From Caulobacter sp. (GTDB taxonomy: Bacteria; Pseudomonadota; Alphaproteobacteria; Caulobacterales; Caulobacteraceae): a stretch of DNA of 64,000 nucleotides. Shown piece after piece: positions 55,422-64,000 of this stretch. Position 1 is the stretch's first letter. Each line of letters starts with the position of its first letter. The translations under genes and the position numbers were made by a program. The notes under the pieces were generated by a model. That model did not search any database. It worked only from the letters and a program-made list of their open reading frames with translations, and had not been told where the DNA came from. The stretch spans positions 1-64,000 of the forward strand of contig JAUXTQ010000026.1 of the NCBI GenBank assembly GCA_030678995.1. Direction: 5' to 3'.

Positions 55422-55457
55422 GGCGCGCCCGGCAAACGCTCAGAAGGAGCCGTCGCC

Positions 55458-56168
55458 ATGACCCTCGCCATCGTCCAGACCCGGATGGGCTCCAGGCGCC
55501 TCCCCGGCAAAGCTCTGGCCCCGCTGGCCGGTGCGCCGCTGATCTGGCGTCAGCTCGAGCGCCTGAAAGGCGCGCGCACCCTTACCCGCATCGTCGTGGC
55601 CACCAGTAACGAGCCGGCCGACGACGCCCTGGCCTCGTGGCTGGTCTCCCAGGGCCAGGCCGTGTTCCGCGGCGCGCCCAGCGACCTGCTCGACCGATTC
55701 GCCCGTTGCGCCGTCTCGGCCGGCCCCGCCGCCCATGTGGTGCGGATCAAGGGCGACGCGCCCTTCGTCGACCCGCGGGTGATCGACGAGGCTGTGCGCA
55801 TCGCCAGGGTCAGTGGCGCCGACTATGTGTCCAACCGCGACCCCGCCAGCTTCCCGAAGGGGATGGAGGTCGAGGTGATCGCCATGCCGGCGCTGGTCGC
55901 CGCCGCCGCCGAGCCGCGCGAGACGATGGCGCGGGTTTCCCCGACCGCCTTCATCCGCGCCAACCCGGGCCGGTTCTCGGCCGCCAGCTTCAGCCACCAC
56001 CGCGACCTGTCGCGGCTGGACTGGCGGGTGAAGACCGCGGCGGACCTGGCCTTCGCCCGCTCGATCTACGGCGCCCTGTACGCCGCCGACCCCGGCTTCG
56101 GCATGGCCGATGTGCTGGATATCGTCGGCGGGCGCCAGGACCTGGCCAGGATCAGTTACGCAGCCTGA
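55458..56168 (+). CDS. SpsF-type cytidylyltransferase
   Basis: 236 residues. The CMP-sugar synthetase-like start IVQTRMGSRRLPGKAL, FRGAPSDLLDRFARCA, VVRIKGDAPFVDP and DWRVKTAADLAFARSIY are all conserved, so this enzyme looks catalytically competent, unlike its two upstream partners. SpsF proteins activate acidic sugars with CTP for surface glycans or flagellin modification. AGAAGGAG lies before the ATG. Its 3' end overlaps the convergent btuB-like gene by 17 bases. Confidence 0.87.
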   Translation: MTLAIVQTRMGSRRLPGKALAPLAGAPLIWRQLERLKGARTLTRIVVATSNEPADDALASWLVSQGQAVFRGAPSDLLDRFARCAVSAGPAAHVVRIKGDAPFVDPRVIDEAVRIARVSGADYVSNRDPASFPKGMEVEVIAMPALVAAAAEPRETMARVSPTAFIRANPGRFSAASFSHHRDLSRLDWRVKTAADLAFARSIYGALYAADPGFGMADVLDIVGGRQDLARISYAA

Positions 56169-57972
56169 CGCCGACGAACAGGCCCCGGCCCGCTTCGCCG
56201 TAGCCCAGCGATTGCTGATAGTTCTCGTCGGTCAGGTTGGTCACGCGGGCGGTCAGATCAATGCTGTCGCTCAGCCGCCAGCTGCCGCGCAGGTCTGCGA
56301 CAGTGAAGCCGCCCCGCCGGGTCGGCGCAAAGGTCGAGGGGTCTGAATCGGCCTGTTCCCCCTCCGCCCGCACGGTCAGCGACGCCTTCAACCGATCGCC
56401 CGTCCAGGCCAGGCTGACCGAGCCCGCCTGCTCGGGAACGCGCAGCAGTTCCGCCCCCGTGGTTTCGTCGACGGCGTCGGTGAAGGCGTATGAGGCCCGC
56501 ACTGTGAGCCGGTCGGTCAGCGCCGCATCGAGTTCCGCTTCGACCCCGGTGGTCAGGGTCCGGTCGATGTTCACGTAGCGGCCGACGCCGTAGCTGATCT
56601 GGTCCTCGACCTCCAGTCGGTAGCCGGTGAGGCGGGCGTTGAGGCGGCCGTCGTCCCTACGCCAGGCCAGCGCGACGTCCCAGCCTTCCGCCGTCTCAGG
56701 CGTCAGGCCGGTGGAGGGTCCGGCCGGGAAACAGAAATCGCAGACGGTCTGGCTGATGGTCGGGGTCTTGAAGCCCTGGCCGAAGCTGGCCGACAGGGCC
56801 AGGCCGCCGCCCAGGTCCAGCACTCCGGCGAGGCGGGCCGTGGTGCTGGCGTCATAGGCGTCCGGCGCGTCGTGGCGCAGGCTGGCGGTCACCGACAGCC
56901 GCGCCGCGGGGGCGAAGCGGACCACCCCGAACGCCGAGCCGGCGCCCAGGTCGGCGGTCGCGCCGGTGCTGATCGAGGCCTCGGTGTCGTCCCGCTCGAT
57001 CCCGACCAGGAAGGCGAAATCGTCGTCCGCCCCGCCCCGTCCGGCGGTCCAGCGCAGGGTTGTGCGGCGGGCGTCGTAGCTGGAAGGGAAGGCGGAGAAG
57101 TTGTCCCGCGTCAGGTCATAGACACTGACGTCGAACACCTGGTCGAAGCCCAGCAGGCCGTCGGCCGTGACTCGCGCAAAGCCGGTCCAGCTGCGGCTCT
57201 CGCTGCGGTCGGCGGTGTCGCCGAAAGTGAAGAAGGTGTCGTAACCGTCGAGATCGACCCGCGCCTCGTTGTAACGCACCCGGCCGTCGAGCCGCAGGTT
57301 GTCGCCGAGGGTCAGCCGGCCACCGGCGCCCAGGGTCCAGCTGGTGAAGCCGTCCGCCTCCGCGCCCACGGCGGCCTTGGAGACACCATCGCTGGCATAG
57401 GCCGAGGCGGACACGCCGAACGCGCCCTGGTCACCCGAGACGCCGAAGGCCGCCGTCCCGCGCAGGGTCCCGAACGACCCGGCTTCGGCCGAGGCGCGCC
57501 AGCCGTCCAGCTCGCGGGTGGTGAAGGAAATGGCCCCGCCGATGGCGTCCGAGCCCCACAGCGAGCCCTGTGGTCCCGACAGCACCTCGATCCGCTCGAC
57601 GTCGCCCAGGTCGAGGCTGGAGAAGTCGAACCCGCCGTTGGGGCTGGAGGGGTCGTTCTGGACCACCCCATCGACCAGCACGAGGGTCTTGTCGGCGCCG
57701 GCGCCGCGCATGCGGACGTAGGTGACGCCGCCGAAGTCGCCGTTGCGGCTGAGCGAGAGACCCGGGACGGTCTCCAGCAGATCGCCGACGAAGACGGCCT
57801 GGCTGCTTTCGATGTCCTCATCGGTGATCACCCGCACGCCCGGAGCATCGCCGATGCGGCTTTCCAGCCGGGTCGCGGTGACGATCACGTCGCCGACGGC
57901 GGTGGCGTCATCGGCAAGGGCGGGAGAGGCCAGGGCCAGCAGGGCCGTGGTGGTCAGGAGAAGGCGCTTCAT
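56152..57972 (-). CDS. btuB: TonB-dependent outer-membrane receptor, BtuB-like (cobalamin uptake)
   Basis: 606 residues from ATG 57972, with AAGGA about 10 bases upstream. The signal peptide (LLLTTTALLALASPALA) is followed by a TonB-box-like DVIVTATRLE, the plug domain (TYVRMRGAGADKTLVLVDGV, RIEVLSGPQGSLWGSDAIGG) and a 22-strand-type barrel. Control by the cobalamin riboswitch immediately upstream argues that the cargo is vitamin B12 or a related corrinoid. The C-terminus ends FVGVRLRN rather than in the usual phenylalanine. The open frame extends 40 codons further upstream, but only this start has a signal peptide. Confidence 0.9.
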   Translation of the reverse strand: MKRLLLTTTALLALASPALADDATAVGDVIVTATRLESRIGDAPGVRVITDEDIESSQAVFVGDLLETVPGLSLSRNGDFGGVTYVRMRGAGADKTLVLVDGVVQNDPSSPNGGFDFSSLDLGDVERIEVLSGPQGSLWGSDAIGGAISFTTRELDGWRASAEAGSFGTLRGTAAFGVSGDQGAFGVSASAYASDGVSKAAVGAEADGFTSWTLGAGGRLTLGDNLRLDGRVRYNEARVDLDGYDTFFTFGDTADRSESRSWTGFARVTADGLLGFDQVFDVSVYDLTRDNFSAFPSSYDARRTTLRWTAGRGGADDDFAFLVGIERDDTEASISTGATADLGAGSAFGVVRFAPAARLSVTASLRHDAPDAYDASTTARLAGVLDLGGGLALSASFGQGFKTPTISQTVCDFCFPAGPSTGLTPETAEGWDVALAWRRDDGRLNARLTGYRLEVEDQISYGVGRYVNIDRTLTTGVEAELDAALTDRLTVRASYAFTDAVDETTGAELLRVPEQAGSVSLAWTGDRLKASLTVRAEGEQADSDPSTFAPTRRGGFTVADLRGSWRLSDSIDLTARVTNLTDENYQQSLGYGEAGRGLFVGVRLRN

Positions 57973-57982
57973 GGCGCGGAGG

Positions 57983-57996
57983 TCCTTGTACAAGGA
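57983..57996 (-). promoter_or_regulatory. Perfect palindrome covering the btuB ribosome binding site
   Basis: TCCTTGTACAAGGA is a perfect 14-base palindrome 11 bases upstream of the btuB ATG. In the mRNA its right half holds the AAGGA Shine-Dalgarno and its left half can pair with it. It is a candidate expression platform for the upstream cobalamin riboswitch, acting on translation. Confidence 0.5.
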
Positions 57997-58094
57997 GCCC
58001 GCGCGGCGCCGCGTGGCGGATGGGTCCAAAGCGAACGTCGGCGCGCCGGCCGGCGGTCGCTTCGACGGGAAGGCGAGCCTTCCCCGCGCCATCA

Positions 58095-58300
58095 GCCTGG
58101 ACCCGGGCTGCGGACGAGCGACGGCGGCGGCAGGTCTCCTGGCTCACGGGTCGCTGGACTGCGTCCTCGCCTTCCCGGTTTCCCAGTGGCGTCCCCTTCA
58201 CGTGAAGAGGCGCGGACGCGGCCCTCGCCGCTGACAGTTGCGGGCACAGCCGGGGATTTTCACCCCTGTTCCCTCTTGGCCCCCCGAAGGGGGACCGCCT
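58095..58300 (-). ncRNA. Cobalamin riboswitch controlling the btuB-like gene
   Basis: Read on the minus strand, the conserved elements occur in order: GGTGAAAATCC, CTGTGCCCGCAACTGT (58233-58248), GCCACTGGGAAACCGGGAAGG, and the B12 box AGCCAGGAGACCTGCC (58129-58144). These define the adenosylcobalamin-binding class. High cobalamin should shut off the downstream receptor. The outer boundaries are approximate. It occupies the middle of the 468-base gap between ald and btuB. Confidence 0.93.
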
Positions 58301-58362
58301 GCGGAGGGTTATGGGGGAGGGAAGGGTGCGGTGCAACATCCTCCCCTTTATGGGGACACGCC

Positions 58363-58432
58363 GGGGACATGCACTTCAGTGCGTGTCCCCTGCTGGCCGG
58401 ATCAACGGGACACGCACTGAAGTGCATGTCCC
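58363..58432. repeat. Repeat family C, copy C2: paired hairpins after ald
   Basis: The hairpins ggggacatgcactt/agtgcgtgtcccc (58363-58390) and gggacacgcactg/agtgcatgtccc (58407-58432) share the ggggacatg theme of C1 at 20925-21011. They lie 9 bases beyond the alanine dehydrogenase stop and upstream of the riboswitch leader. Probable terminator for ald; about 60 bases between it and the riboswitch show nothing else. Confidence 0.7.
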
Positions 58433-58440
58433 GGCGCTGG

Positions 58441-59553
58441 TTACCCCCAGGCCCCGTAGGCATCCACGAACGGCTTGCCGAGCGCTTCGGCGACGGCCGG
58501 GTGGGTCAGGTCGCCCTTGAGGACGTTGAGGCCCTTGGCCAGGTGCTTGTCGCGTTTCAACGCGTCCAGGCCGTGGTCGGCGATGGCCAGGCCGAAGGGC
58601 AGGGTGGCGTTGCCCAGGGCCTCGGACGAGGTGCGCGGGGCGGCGCCGGGCATGTTGGCCACGCAGTAGTGGACCACGCCGTCGACGGTGTAGGTCGGCT
58701 CGGCATGGGTGGTCGGATGGCTGGTCTCGAAACAGCCGCCCTGGTCGATGGACACGTCCACCAGCACCGAGCCGGGTTTCATCCGCGACAGGTGCTCGCG
58801 CTTGACCAGCTTGGGCGCCGCCGCGCCGGCGGTCAGCACCGCTCCGATGACCACGTCGGCCTTGAGGATTTCGTCCTCGACGGCGTCCAGCGTCGAGTAG
58901 CGGGTCAGGACCCGGCCCATGAAGATGTCGTCCAGCTCGCGCATGCGGGGGATCGACCGCTCCAGCACCACCACCTCGGCGTTGAGACCCATGGCCATGC
59001 GGGCGGCGTTCATGCCGACCACGCCGCCGCCCAGCACGGCCACGCGGGCGGGCGGCACGCCGGGCACGCCGCAGAGCAGCAGGCCCATGCCGCCGTTGTG
59101 CTTCAGCAGGGTCTCGGCGGCGGAGAAGACCGCGATCCGGCCGGCCACCTCCGACATCGGCGCCAGCAGCGGAAGGCCGCCCCGGGCGTCGGTGACGGTC
59201 TCGTAGGCGATCGCCGCGCAGCCCGACTTGATCAGACCCTCGGTCTGGGCGGGATCGGGCGCTAGGTGCAGGTAGGTGAACAGGATGTGGCGTGGCTCCA
59301 GCCGCTCCCACTCGATCTTCTGCGGTTCCTTGACCTTGATGATCATGTCCGCCCCGGCGAACACCGCGTCGGCGTCGGCGGCGATAGTCGCCCCGGCCCG
59401 GCGGAAGGCCTCGTCGGCATAGCCCGCGCCCTGTCCGGCGCCCGCTTCCACAAGCACGTCGTGACCGTGGGCGACATACTCGCGAACCGCCGTGGGGGTC
59501 AGGCCCACCCGATGTTCGCCGGGCTTGATCTCCGCTGGAACGCCAACGCGCAT
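58441..59553 (-). CDS. ald: Alanine dehydrogenase
   Basis: 370 residues from ATG 59553, with AAGGAAAAG upstream; a further ATG 15 codons earlier lacks family similarity. Conserved start MRVGVPAEIKPGEHRVGLTP, substrate lysine in IKVKEPQ, histidine in LFTYLHLA, NAD-binding loop AVLGGGVVGMNAARMA and the VSIDQGGCFETSHPTTH segment are all intact. It interconverts L-alanine and pyruvate plus ammonium with NAD. Length is standard. It is divergent from the alpha-2-macroglobulin gene. Confidence 0.96.
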   Translation of the reverse strand: MRVGVPAEIKPGEHRVGLTPTAVREYVAHGHDVLVEAGAGQGAGYADEAFRRAGATIAADADAVFAGADMIIKVKEPQKIEWERLEPRHILFTYLHLAPDPAQTEGLIKSGCAAIAYETVTDARGGLPLLAPMSEVAGRIAVFSAAETLLKHNGGMGLLLCGVPGVPPARVAVLGGGVVGMNAARMAMGLNAEVVVLERSIPRMRELDDIFMGRVLTRYSTLDAVEDEILKADVVIGAVLTAGAAAPKLVKREHLSRMKPGSVLVDVSIDQGGCFETSHPTTHAEPTYTVDGVVHYCVANMPGAAPRTSSEALGNATLPFGLAIADHGLDALKRDKHLAKGLNVLKGDLTHPAVAEALGKPFVDAYGAWG

Positions 59554-59731
59554 GGTCTTTTCCTTCCAAAAGGATTTGGCGCGGCAAATGTCCCGCATAT
59601 GCCGCTAGGTCAAGCACGATCTTGCCGCCACTCGCCTGTCACGGGAGCCGACTCGTGAGCGGATTGACCCACTGGCAGGCTTGGGCTCACATCGTTCTTC
59701 GAAGAACCCTCAAGGCCCGGGAAGGGCTCCC

Positions 59732-62700
59732 ATGACGCCGTCCGACGAAACCCCGCACGAACCCGCCGCCGACGCGCCGTCGGAGGGCCACGAGCCCCTG
59801 GCGATGGAGCGCCCCAAGGAGCGGCGGCCGTTCTGGAAGGGCTGGCACATGCCGGTCGGGGCCATCGCGGCCATCGCCCTGGCGGCCGGCTTCGGCGGCG
59901 GACTGGTGACGGCCACAGTGCTGAGCGGCGGCTTCCAGGGCAAGGACGCCGGCGGACCGAAAGGCTCGGTCGTGTCCGAGGCGCCCCAGCGCGCGTCGCT
60001 GTGGTCGATGTTCGGCAAACCCAGGGCCGCCGGCGCCCCCCGGCGTGGAATTCCGAGGCCCGAGGGCTTCGCGGTCTGGAAGACCCGCCTGGACACCAGC
60101 AAGGCGGAGCCGCTGGCCTGTATCGAGATGACCAGGCCCCTCGACCCGGGCAAGGCCTACGCCGACTTCGTGCTGGTCTCGCCGGACCTGGGCGGCACGC
60201 CCGCGGTCAGCGTCAACCCGGCCAACAAGGCCGAGCTGTGCATCGGCGGGCTTGGCTTGACCGAGCGCCGCGTGACCCTGCTCAAGGGCCTGCCCGGCGC
60301 CGGAAACCAGACCCTGGCGGCCAACGCCGACGTCGACTTCACCTTCGGCGAGAAGCCGCCCTATGTCGGATTCGCCGGCGACGGCGTGATCCTGCCGCGA
60401 GAGGACAGCGACGGGGTGGGCATCGAGACGGTCAATGTCACCCGCCTGTCGATCGAGGTCTGGCGCGTGGCCGACCGCAACCTGGTGCGGACCAGCATCA
60501 GCGCCCCGGACCCCACCGGCGAGGGCGACTGGCCCGGCGACTATGGCGACGACAGCCCCAACGACGAGGGGCGCGTGGTCTGGAAGGGCGAGGTCGCCGT
60601 GCGCGGCGGCGCCGGCGAGCGGGTGACCACGGTCTTCCCGCTGGGCGCCGTGCTCAAGGACATGCGACCGGGCGGCTATGTGATCAAGGCGCGCGACGCC
60701 TCCTCCGGCGTCCGCAAGGACGACGACGGCGGCGAAGGGACCCAGCCGGCCCAGGCGCGGCGCTGGATCGTGTTCACCGACATGGCGATGATCGCCTACG
60801 ACGGGGTCGAGTCCCTCGACGTGGTCGTGCGTTCGCTGAAGACCGCCCGGGTGCAGCCCGGCACGCGGGTGGCTCTGGTGGCCAAAAACGGCGAGGACCT
60901 CGCCGAGGCCCGCGCTGACGGCTCCGGCCGGGTCCGCTTCCTGCGGCCCCTGCTGGAGGGCGAGGGCGGCATGCGGCCCAGGATGGTCATGGCCTATGGC
61001 CCGCAGGGCGACCTGGCGGTGCTCGACCTCGACCGCTCGCCGGTCGACCTGTCGAAACAGGGCATGGGCGGCCGCACCACGGCCGGCACGGAAGACGAGA
61101 CCGGCGGCCGGGTCGCCGACAGCGAGATCGACGGCTTCCTCTATTCCGACCGCGGCATCTACCGGCCGGGCGAGACGGTCCACCTGTCGGCCCTGATCCG
61201 CGACCTGCAGTCCCGGGCGGTCAAGGACCGTAAGGGCGTGATCATCATCCGCCGGCCCTCCGGCGTAGAGTTCAAGCGCGTCGCCTTCGACCGCGCCCCG
61301 ACCGGCGCGATCACCGCCGACATCGCCCTGCCGAAGAGCGCGCCGCGCGGCCGCTGGCGGGCCACCCTTGAGATCGAGGGGATCAAGGACGCCGCCGGGG
61401 CCCTGTCCTTCTCGGTGGAGGACTTCGCGCCTCAACGGCTGGCGGTCAGCACCGACGGCCAGGAAGCCGTGCCCGTCGGCGCCGGCGAGACCCGCCAGGT
61501 CTCCGTCATGGCCCGCTTCCTCTACGGCGCGGCGGGCGCCGGCCTGCAGACCCAGGGCGAGGCGCGGATCATGTACGATCCCAACCCCTTCCCGGCCTTC
61601 AAGGACTATGAATGGGGCGACCAGCTCAACCCGTTCAGCGAGAAGTTCATCGAGCTGGGCTCGTCGGTCACCGACGGCGACGGCCGGGCGCTGTTGTCCC
61701 TGAGCACGGCGGAGGCGGGCGACACCACCTCGCCGCTGAAGGCCACGGTCACCGCCTCGGTGTTCGAGCCCGGTGGCCGGCCGGTGCGCGAAAGCCTGTT
61801 CCTCAAGGTCCGCACCAGACCGGTCTACCTCGGCGTGAAGGTCGAGCAGGGCGACGCCACGGGTGGCAATGCCGCCCCGGTGGCGCTCAACTTCATCGCC
61901 GTGAACGCGAAGGGTCAGCGCATCGCCGCGCCCGGCGCCAGCTACACCCTGATCTCGGAGAACTGGGACTATGACTGGTTCCAGCAGGATGGCCGCTGGC
62001 AGTGGCGGCGCACCAGCCGCGACGTGGTGGTCCAGAAGGGCAGCCTGACCATCGGCGCCGGCGGGGCCGCGCGCATCGCGCGGCGGCTGGGCTGGGGCGA
62101 CTATCGCGTGGTCGTCGAAGGCCCGGGCGGCGCCAAGAGCGTCATCCGCTTCGCCGCCGGCTGGGGCGCGCCCGCCAAGGACGCCGAGGCGCCCGACTTC
62201 GTGCGCATCACCGCCGGGACCGGACCCCACGCCCAGGGCGACACCATCACCCTGACCATCAAGGCGCCCTATGCCGGCGAGGCCCAGGTGGCCGTGGCCA
62301 CCGACCGGGTGATCGACTTCAAGACCTTCTCGGTCGGCCCCAATGGCGGGACCGTGACTCTGAAAACCAGCGCCGCCTGGGGCGGCGGGGCCTATGTGCT
62401 GGTCAGCGTGATCCAGCCGCGCGATCCGGCGGCGACGCCAAAGCCGCGCCGCGCGCTCGGCCTGATGTATGTCCCGCTCGATCCGAAGGGGCGACGGCTG
62501 ACCGTCGACCTCGGCACACCGGTGAAGCTCAATTCGCGCGCGCCGGTCGAGGTGCCCGTGACCGTCAAGGGCCTCAAGGTCGGCCAGCGGGCCCGGGTCA
62601 CCATCGCGGCGGTGGACGAGGGCATCCTGCGCCTGACGAAGTTCGACACCCCCGATCCGGTGAAATGGTACTTCGGCAAGCGGGCCCTGACCCTCGACTA

Positions 62701-64000
62701 CCGCGACGACTACGGCCGCCTGCTCGACCCGAACCTGGGCGCGCCAGCCAACGTCAACTTCGGCGCCGACCAGCTCGGCGGCGAGGGGCTGACGGTGACG
62801 CCGATCAAGTCGGTGGCCCTGTGGTCGGGCGTCGTCGAGACCGGCCTGGACGGCAAGGCGCGGGTCAAGCTGCCCGCCGCCGAGTTCAACGGCGAGCTGC
62901 GGATCATGGCCGTGGCCTGGACCGACGAGGCCGTCGGCTCCACCTCCAAGGCGATGACCGTCCGCGAGGCGGTGGTGGCCGATCTCAACCTGCCCCGTTT
63001 CCTCGCGCCGGGCGACCGGCCCTACGCCACCCTGGAGCTGCACAATGTCGAGGGCGTGGCCGGCGGTTATACCGCCGAGACCACCTCTTCGGGCGGCATC
63101 CAGATGGTCTTCCGCAAGCTGTTCCAGCTGGCGCTGGGCCAGCGGGTCGCCGAACGGATCCCCTTCCTGGCCCCGACCCGTTCGGGCATCGGCAAGGTCG
63201 GCTTCAAGGTCACCGGCCCGGGCTTCACCACGGGCAAGGACTATCCGATCCAGACCCGGCTGGGCTGGAGTCCGATCACCCGCACCACGATCGAGCTGCA
63301 GCGGGCCGGCGAGAGCTACACCCCGCCGGGGCAGCTGCTGGCGGGCATGGCCGCGGGCGACGTGACCCTGCAGGTCAGCTACTCGCCGTTCCGCGGCTTC
63401 GACCCGGCGCCGATCGCCATCTCCCTGTCGCGCTACCCCTACGGCTGCACCGAGCAGGTGGTGTCGGTGGCCTATCCGCTGCTCTACGCCCGCGAGATGG
63501 CCGCCGATCCCAAGAAGCGCTCGTCCTCGGCGGCGCTGAACGACGCGGTCGGCCGGCTGCTGGATCGCCAAACCCTCGACGGAGCCTTCGGCCTGTGGCG
63601 GGTCGGCGACGGCGAGGCCGACGCCTGGCTGGGCGCCTACGCCACCGACTTCCTCTGGGAAGCCAGGCTGCGCGGCGCCCCGGTGCCGGAAGCGGCCATG
63701 GAGCGGGCCCTGTCGGCCATGCGCCAGATCAGCCGGCCGGAAGGTTGGGCCAGCGTGTCCTACCGCCTGGAGTATCCGGAGTGGTGGTACCGCAACGCCG
63801 CTGACTCCAAGAAGGCCACCGAGCGGATGCGCAGCCGCGCCTCGGCCTACGCCCTCTACATTCTGGCCAAGGCCGGACGGGGCGACCTGGCCCGCCTGCG
63901 CTGGTGGCACGACGTCCACATGAAGGACGACGACTCGCCGCTGGCCCGCGCCCAGGTTGGCGCCGGCCTGGCCCTGATGGGCGACCGCGCCCGCGCCCGC
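59732..64000 (+). CDS. Bacterial alpha-2-macroglobulin (YfhM-like), 3' end outside window
   Basis: The frame is open from ATG 59732 to the last base; 1,423 residues are visible and no stop is reached. A cytoplasmic head of about 40 residues, then one membrane span (about residues 41-65), puts the rest in the periplasm. Macroglobulin-like repeats include FLYSDRGIYRPGETVHLSA. The thioester motif is present as YPYGCTEQVVS, Cys at residue 1239 (bases 63446-63448), so it should trap proteases by covalent capture. The partner PbpC gene often follows such genes and may lie beyond the window. A long opposite-strand frame over this gene is an artefact. Confidence 0.92.
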   Translation, partial: MTPSDETPHEPAADAPSEGHEPLAMERPKERRPFWKGWHMPVGAIAAIALAAGFGGGLVTATVLSGGFQGKDAGGPKGSVVSEAPQRASLWSMFGKPRAAGAPRRGIPRPEGFAVWKTRLDTSKAEPLACIEMTRPLDPGKAYADFVLVSPDLGGTPAVSVNPANKAELCIGGLGLTERRVTLLKGLPGAGNQTLAANADVDFTFGEKPPYVGFAGDGVILPREDSDGVGIETVNVTRLSIEVWRVADRNLVRTSISAPDPTGEGDWPGDYGDDSPNDEGRVVWKGEVAVRGGAGERVTTVFPLGAVLKDMRPGGYVIKARDASSGVRKDDDGGEGTQPAQARRWIVFTDMAMIAYDGVESLDVVVRSLKTARVQPGTRVALVAKNGEDLAEARADGSGRVRFLRPLLEGEGGMRPRMVMAYGPQGDLAVLDLDRSPVDLSKQGMGGRTTAGTEDETGGRVADSEIDGFLYSDRGIYRPGETVHLSALIRDLQSRAVKDRKGVIIIRRPSGVEFKRVAFDRAPTGAITADIALPKSAPRGRWRATLEIEGIKDAAGALSFSVEDFAPQRLAVSTDGQEAVPVGAGETRQVSVMARFLYGAAGAGLQTQGEARIMYDPNPFPAFKDYEWGDQLNPFSEKFIELGSSVTDGDGRALLSLSTAEAGDTTSPLKATVTASVFEPGGRPVRESLFLKVRTRPVYLGVKVEQGDATGGNAAPVALNFIAVNAKGQRIAAPGASYTLISENWDYDWFQQDGRWQWRRTSRDVVVQKGSLTIGAGGAARIARRLGWGDYRVVVEGPGGAKSVIRFAAGWGAPAKDAEAPDFVRITAGTGPHAQGDTITLTIKAPYAGEAQVAVATDRVIDFKTFSVGPNGGTVTLKTSAAWGGGAYVLVSVIQPRDPAATPKPRRALGLMYVPLDPKGRRLTVDLGTPVKLNSRAPVEVPVTVKGLKVGQRARVTIAAVDEGILRLTKFDTPDPVKWYFGKRALTLDYRDDYGRLLDPNLGAPANVNFGADQLGGEGLTVTPIKSVALWSGVVETGLDGKARVKLPAAEFNGELRIMAVAWTDEAVGSTSKAMTVREAVVADLNLPRFLAPGDRPYATLELHNVEGVAGGYTAETTSSGGIQMVFRKLFQLALGQRVAERIPFLAPTRSGIGKVGFKVTGPGFTTGKDYPIQTRLGWSPITRTTIELQRAGESYTPPGQLLAGMAAGDVTLQVSYSPFRGFDPAPIAISLSRYPYGCTEQVVSVAYPLLYAREMAADPKKRSSSAALNDAVGRLLDRQTLDGAFGLWRVGDGEADAWLGAYATDFLWEARLRGAPVPEAAMERALSAMRQISRPEGWASVSYRLEYPEWWYRNAADSKKATERMRSRASAYALYILAKAGRGDLARLRWWHDVHMKDDDSPLARAQVGAGLALMGDRARAR

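Noticed and set aside
59687..63919. Very long minus-strand open frame (1,410 codons)
   Set aside because: It is antisense to the alpha-2-macroglobulin gene, whose plus-strand frame has a membrane anchor and the GCTEQ thioester motif. The minus frame is only Arg/Gly/Ala/His-rich, a known high-GC artefact.

Overview
The window reads as a piece of a high-GC alphaproteobacterial chromosome, most likely Caulobacterales (a Caulobacter or Phenylobacterium relative; the genus is inference). The evidence is the compact core block usp - trpS - murJ - glnD - mutS - dnaJ - dnaK - M1 aminopeptidase - alkB - dnaA - rpsT - enoyl-CoA hydratase - mutM - ubiE - ubiB - coaBC - dut, the Caulobacter-like DnaA sequence, a cluster of GANTC (CcrM-type) sites in front of dnaA, and CtrA-, Fur- and RpoH-like sites. 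No tRNA, rRNA, CRISPR array or insertion-sequence transposase was seen.

Layout. 1-1065 is the 3' part of a CYP153-type cytochrome P450. 1442-33139 is the core block around dnaA: replication (dnaA), mismatch and base-excision repair (mutS, mutM, alkB), chaperones (dnaK, dnaJ), nitrogen signalling (glnD), lipid II flipping (murJ), and ubiquinone, CoA and dUTP metabolism. Accessory genes are inserted in this block: a parDE toxin-antitoxin pair and a RhuM-family gene lie on either side of mutS, and a small lipoprotein with a toxin-nuclease-like C-terminus lies in front of coaBC.

33309-53402 is rich in molybdenum enzymology. It holds a translationally coupled fdhD - FdhF/YdeP-type oxidoreductase - mobA operon, a molybdate permease gene (modB) without modA or modC, a siroheme-synthase-like gene, a two-subunit isoquinoline-1-oxidoreductase-type hydroxylase, mocA, moaA-moaD-moaE-moaB-moaC, and xdhC. 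Both final cofactor forms are therefore catered for: MobA makes the bis-MGD form for the FdhF-type enzyme, and MocA makes the cytosine dinucleotide form for the hydroxylase. Between these sit a BLUF blue-light sensor, a CoA-transferase, an iron-uptake gene scar, an orphan hybrid histidine kinase and an MFS carrier.

53506-56168 is a three-gene cluster (class III aminotransferase fold, aldo-keto reductase fold, SpsF-type cytidylyltransferase) with a CtrA-like site in front. The first two proteins appear to have lost their catalytic residues. 56152-58300 is a BtuB-like TonB receptor behind a cobalamin riboswitch. Alanine dehydrogenase follows, then an alpha-2-macroglobulin that runs off the end of the window.

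At least four dispersed palindromic repeat families (here A, B, C and D) fill most of the longer intergenic gaps. Two family A copies supply the stop codons of neighbouring genes. Coding is dense. Many adjacent genes overlap by 4 bases (ATGA or GTGA), and three convergent pairs share overlapping stop codons.
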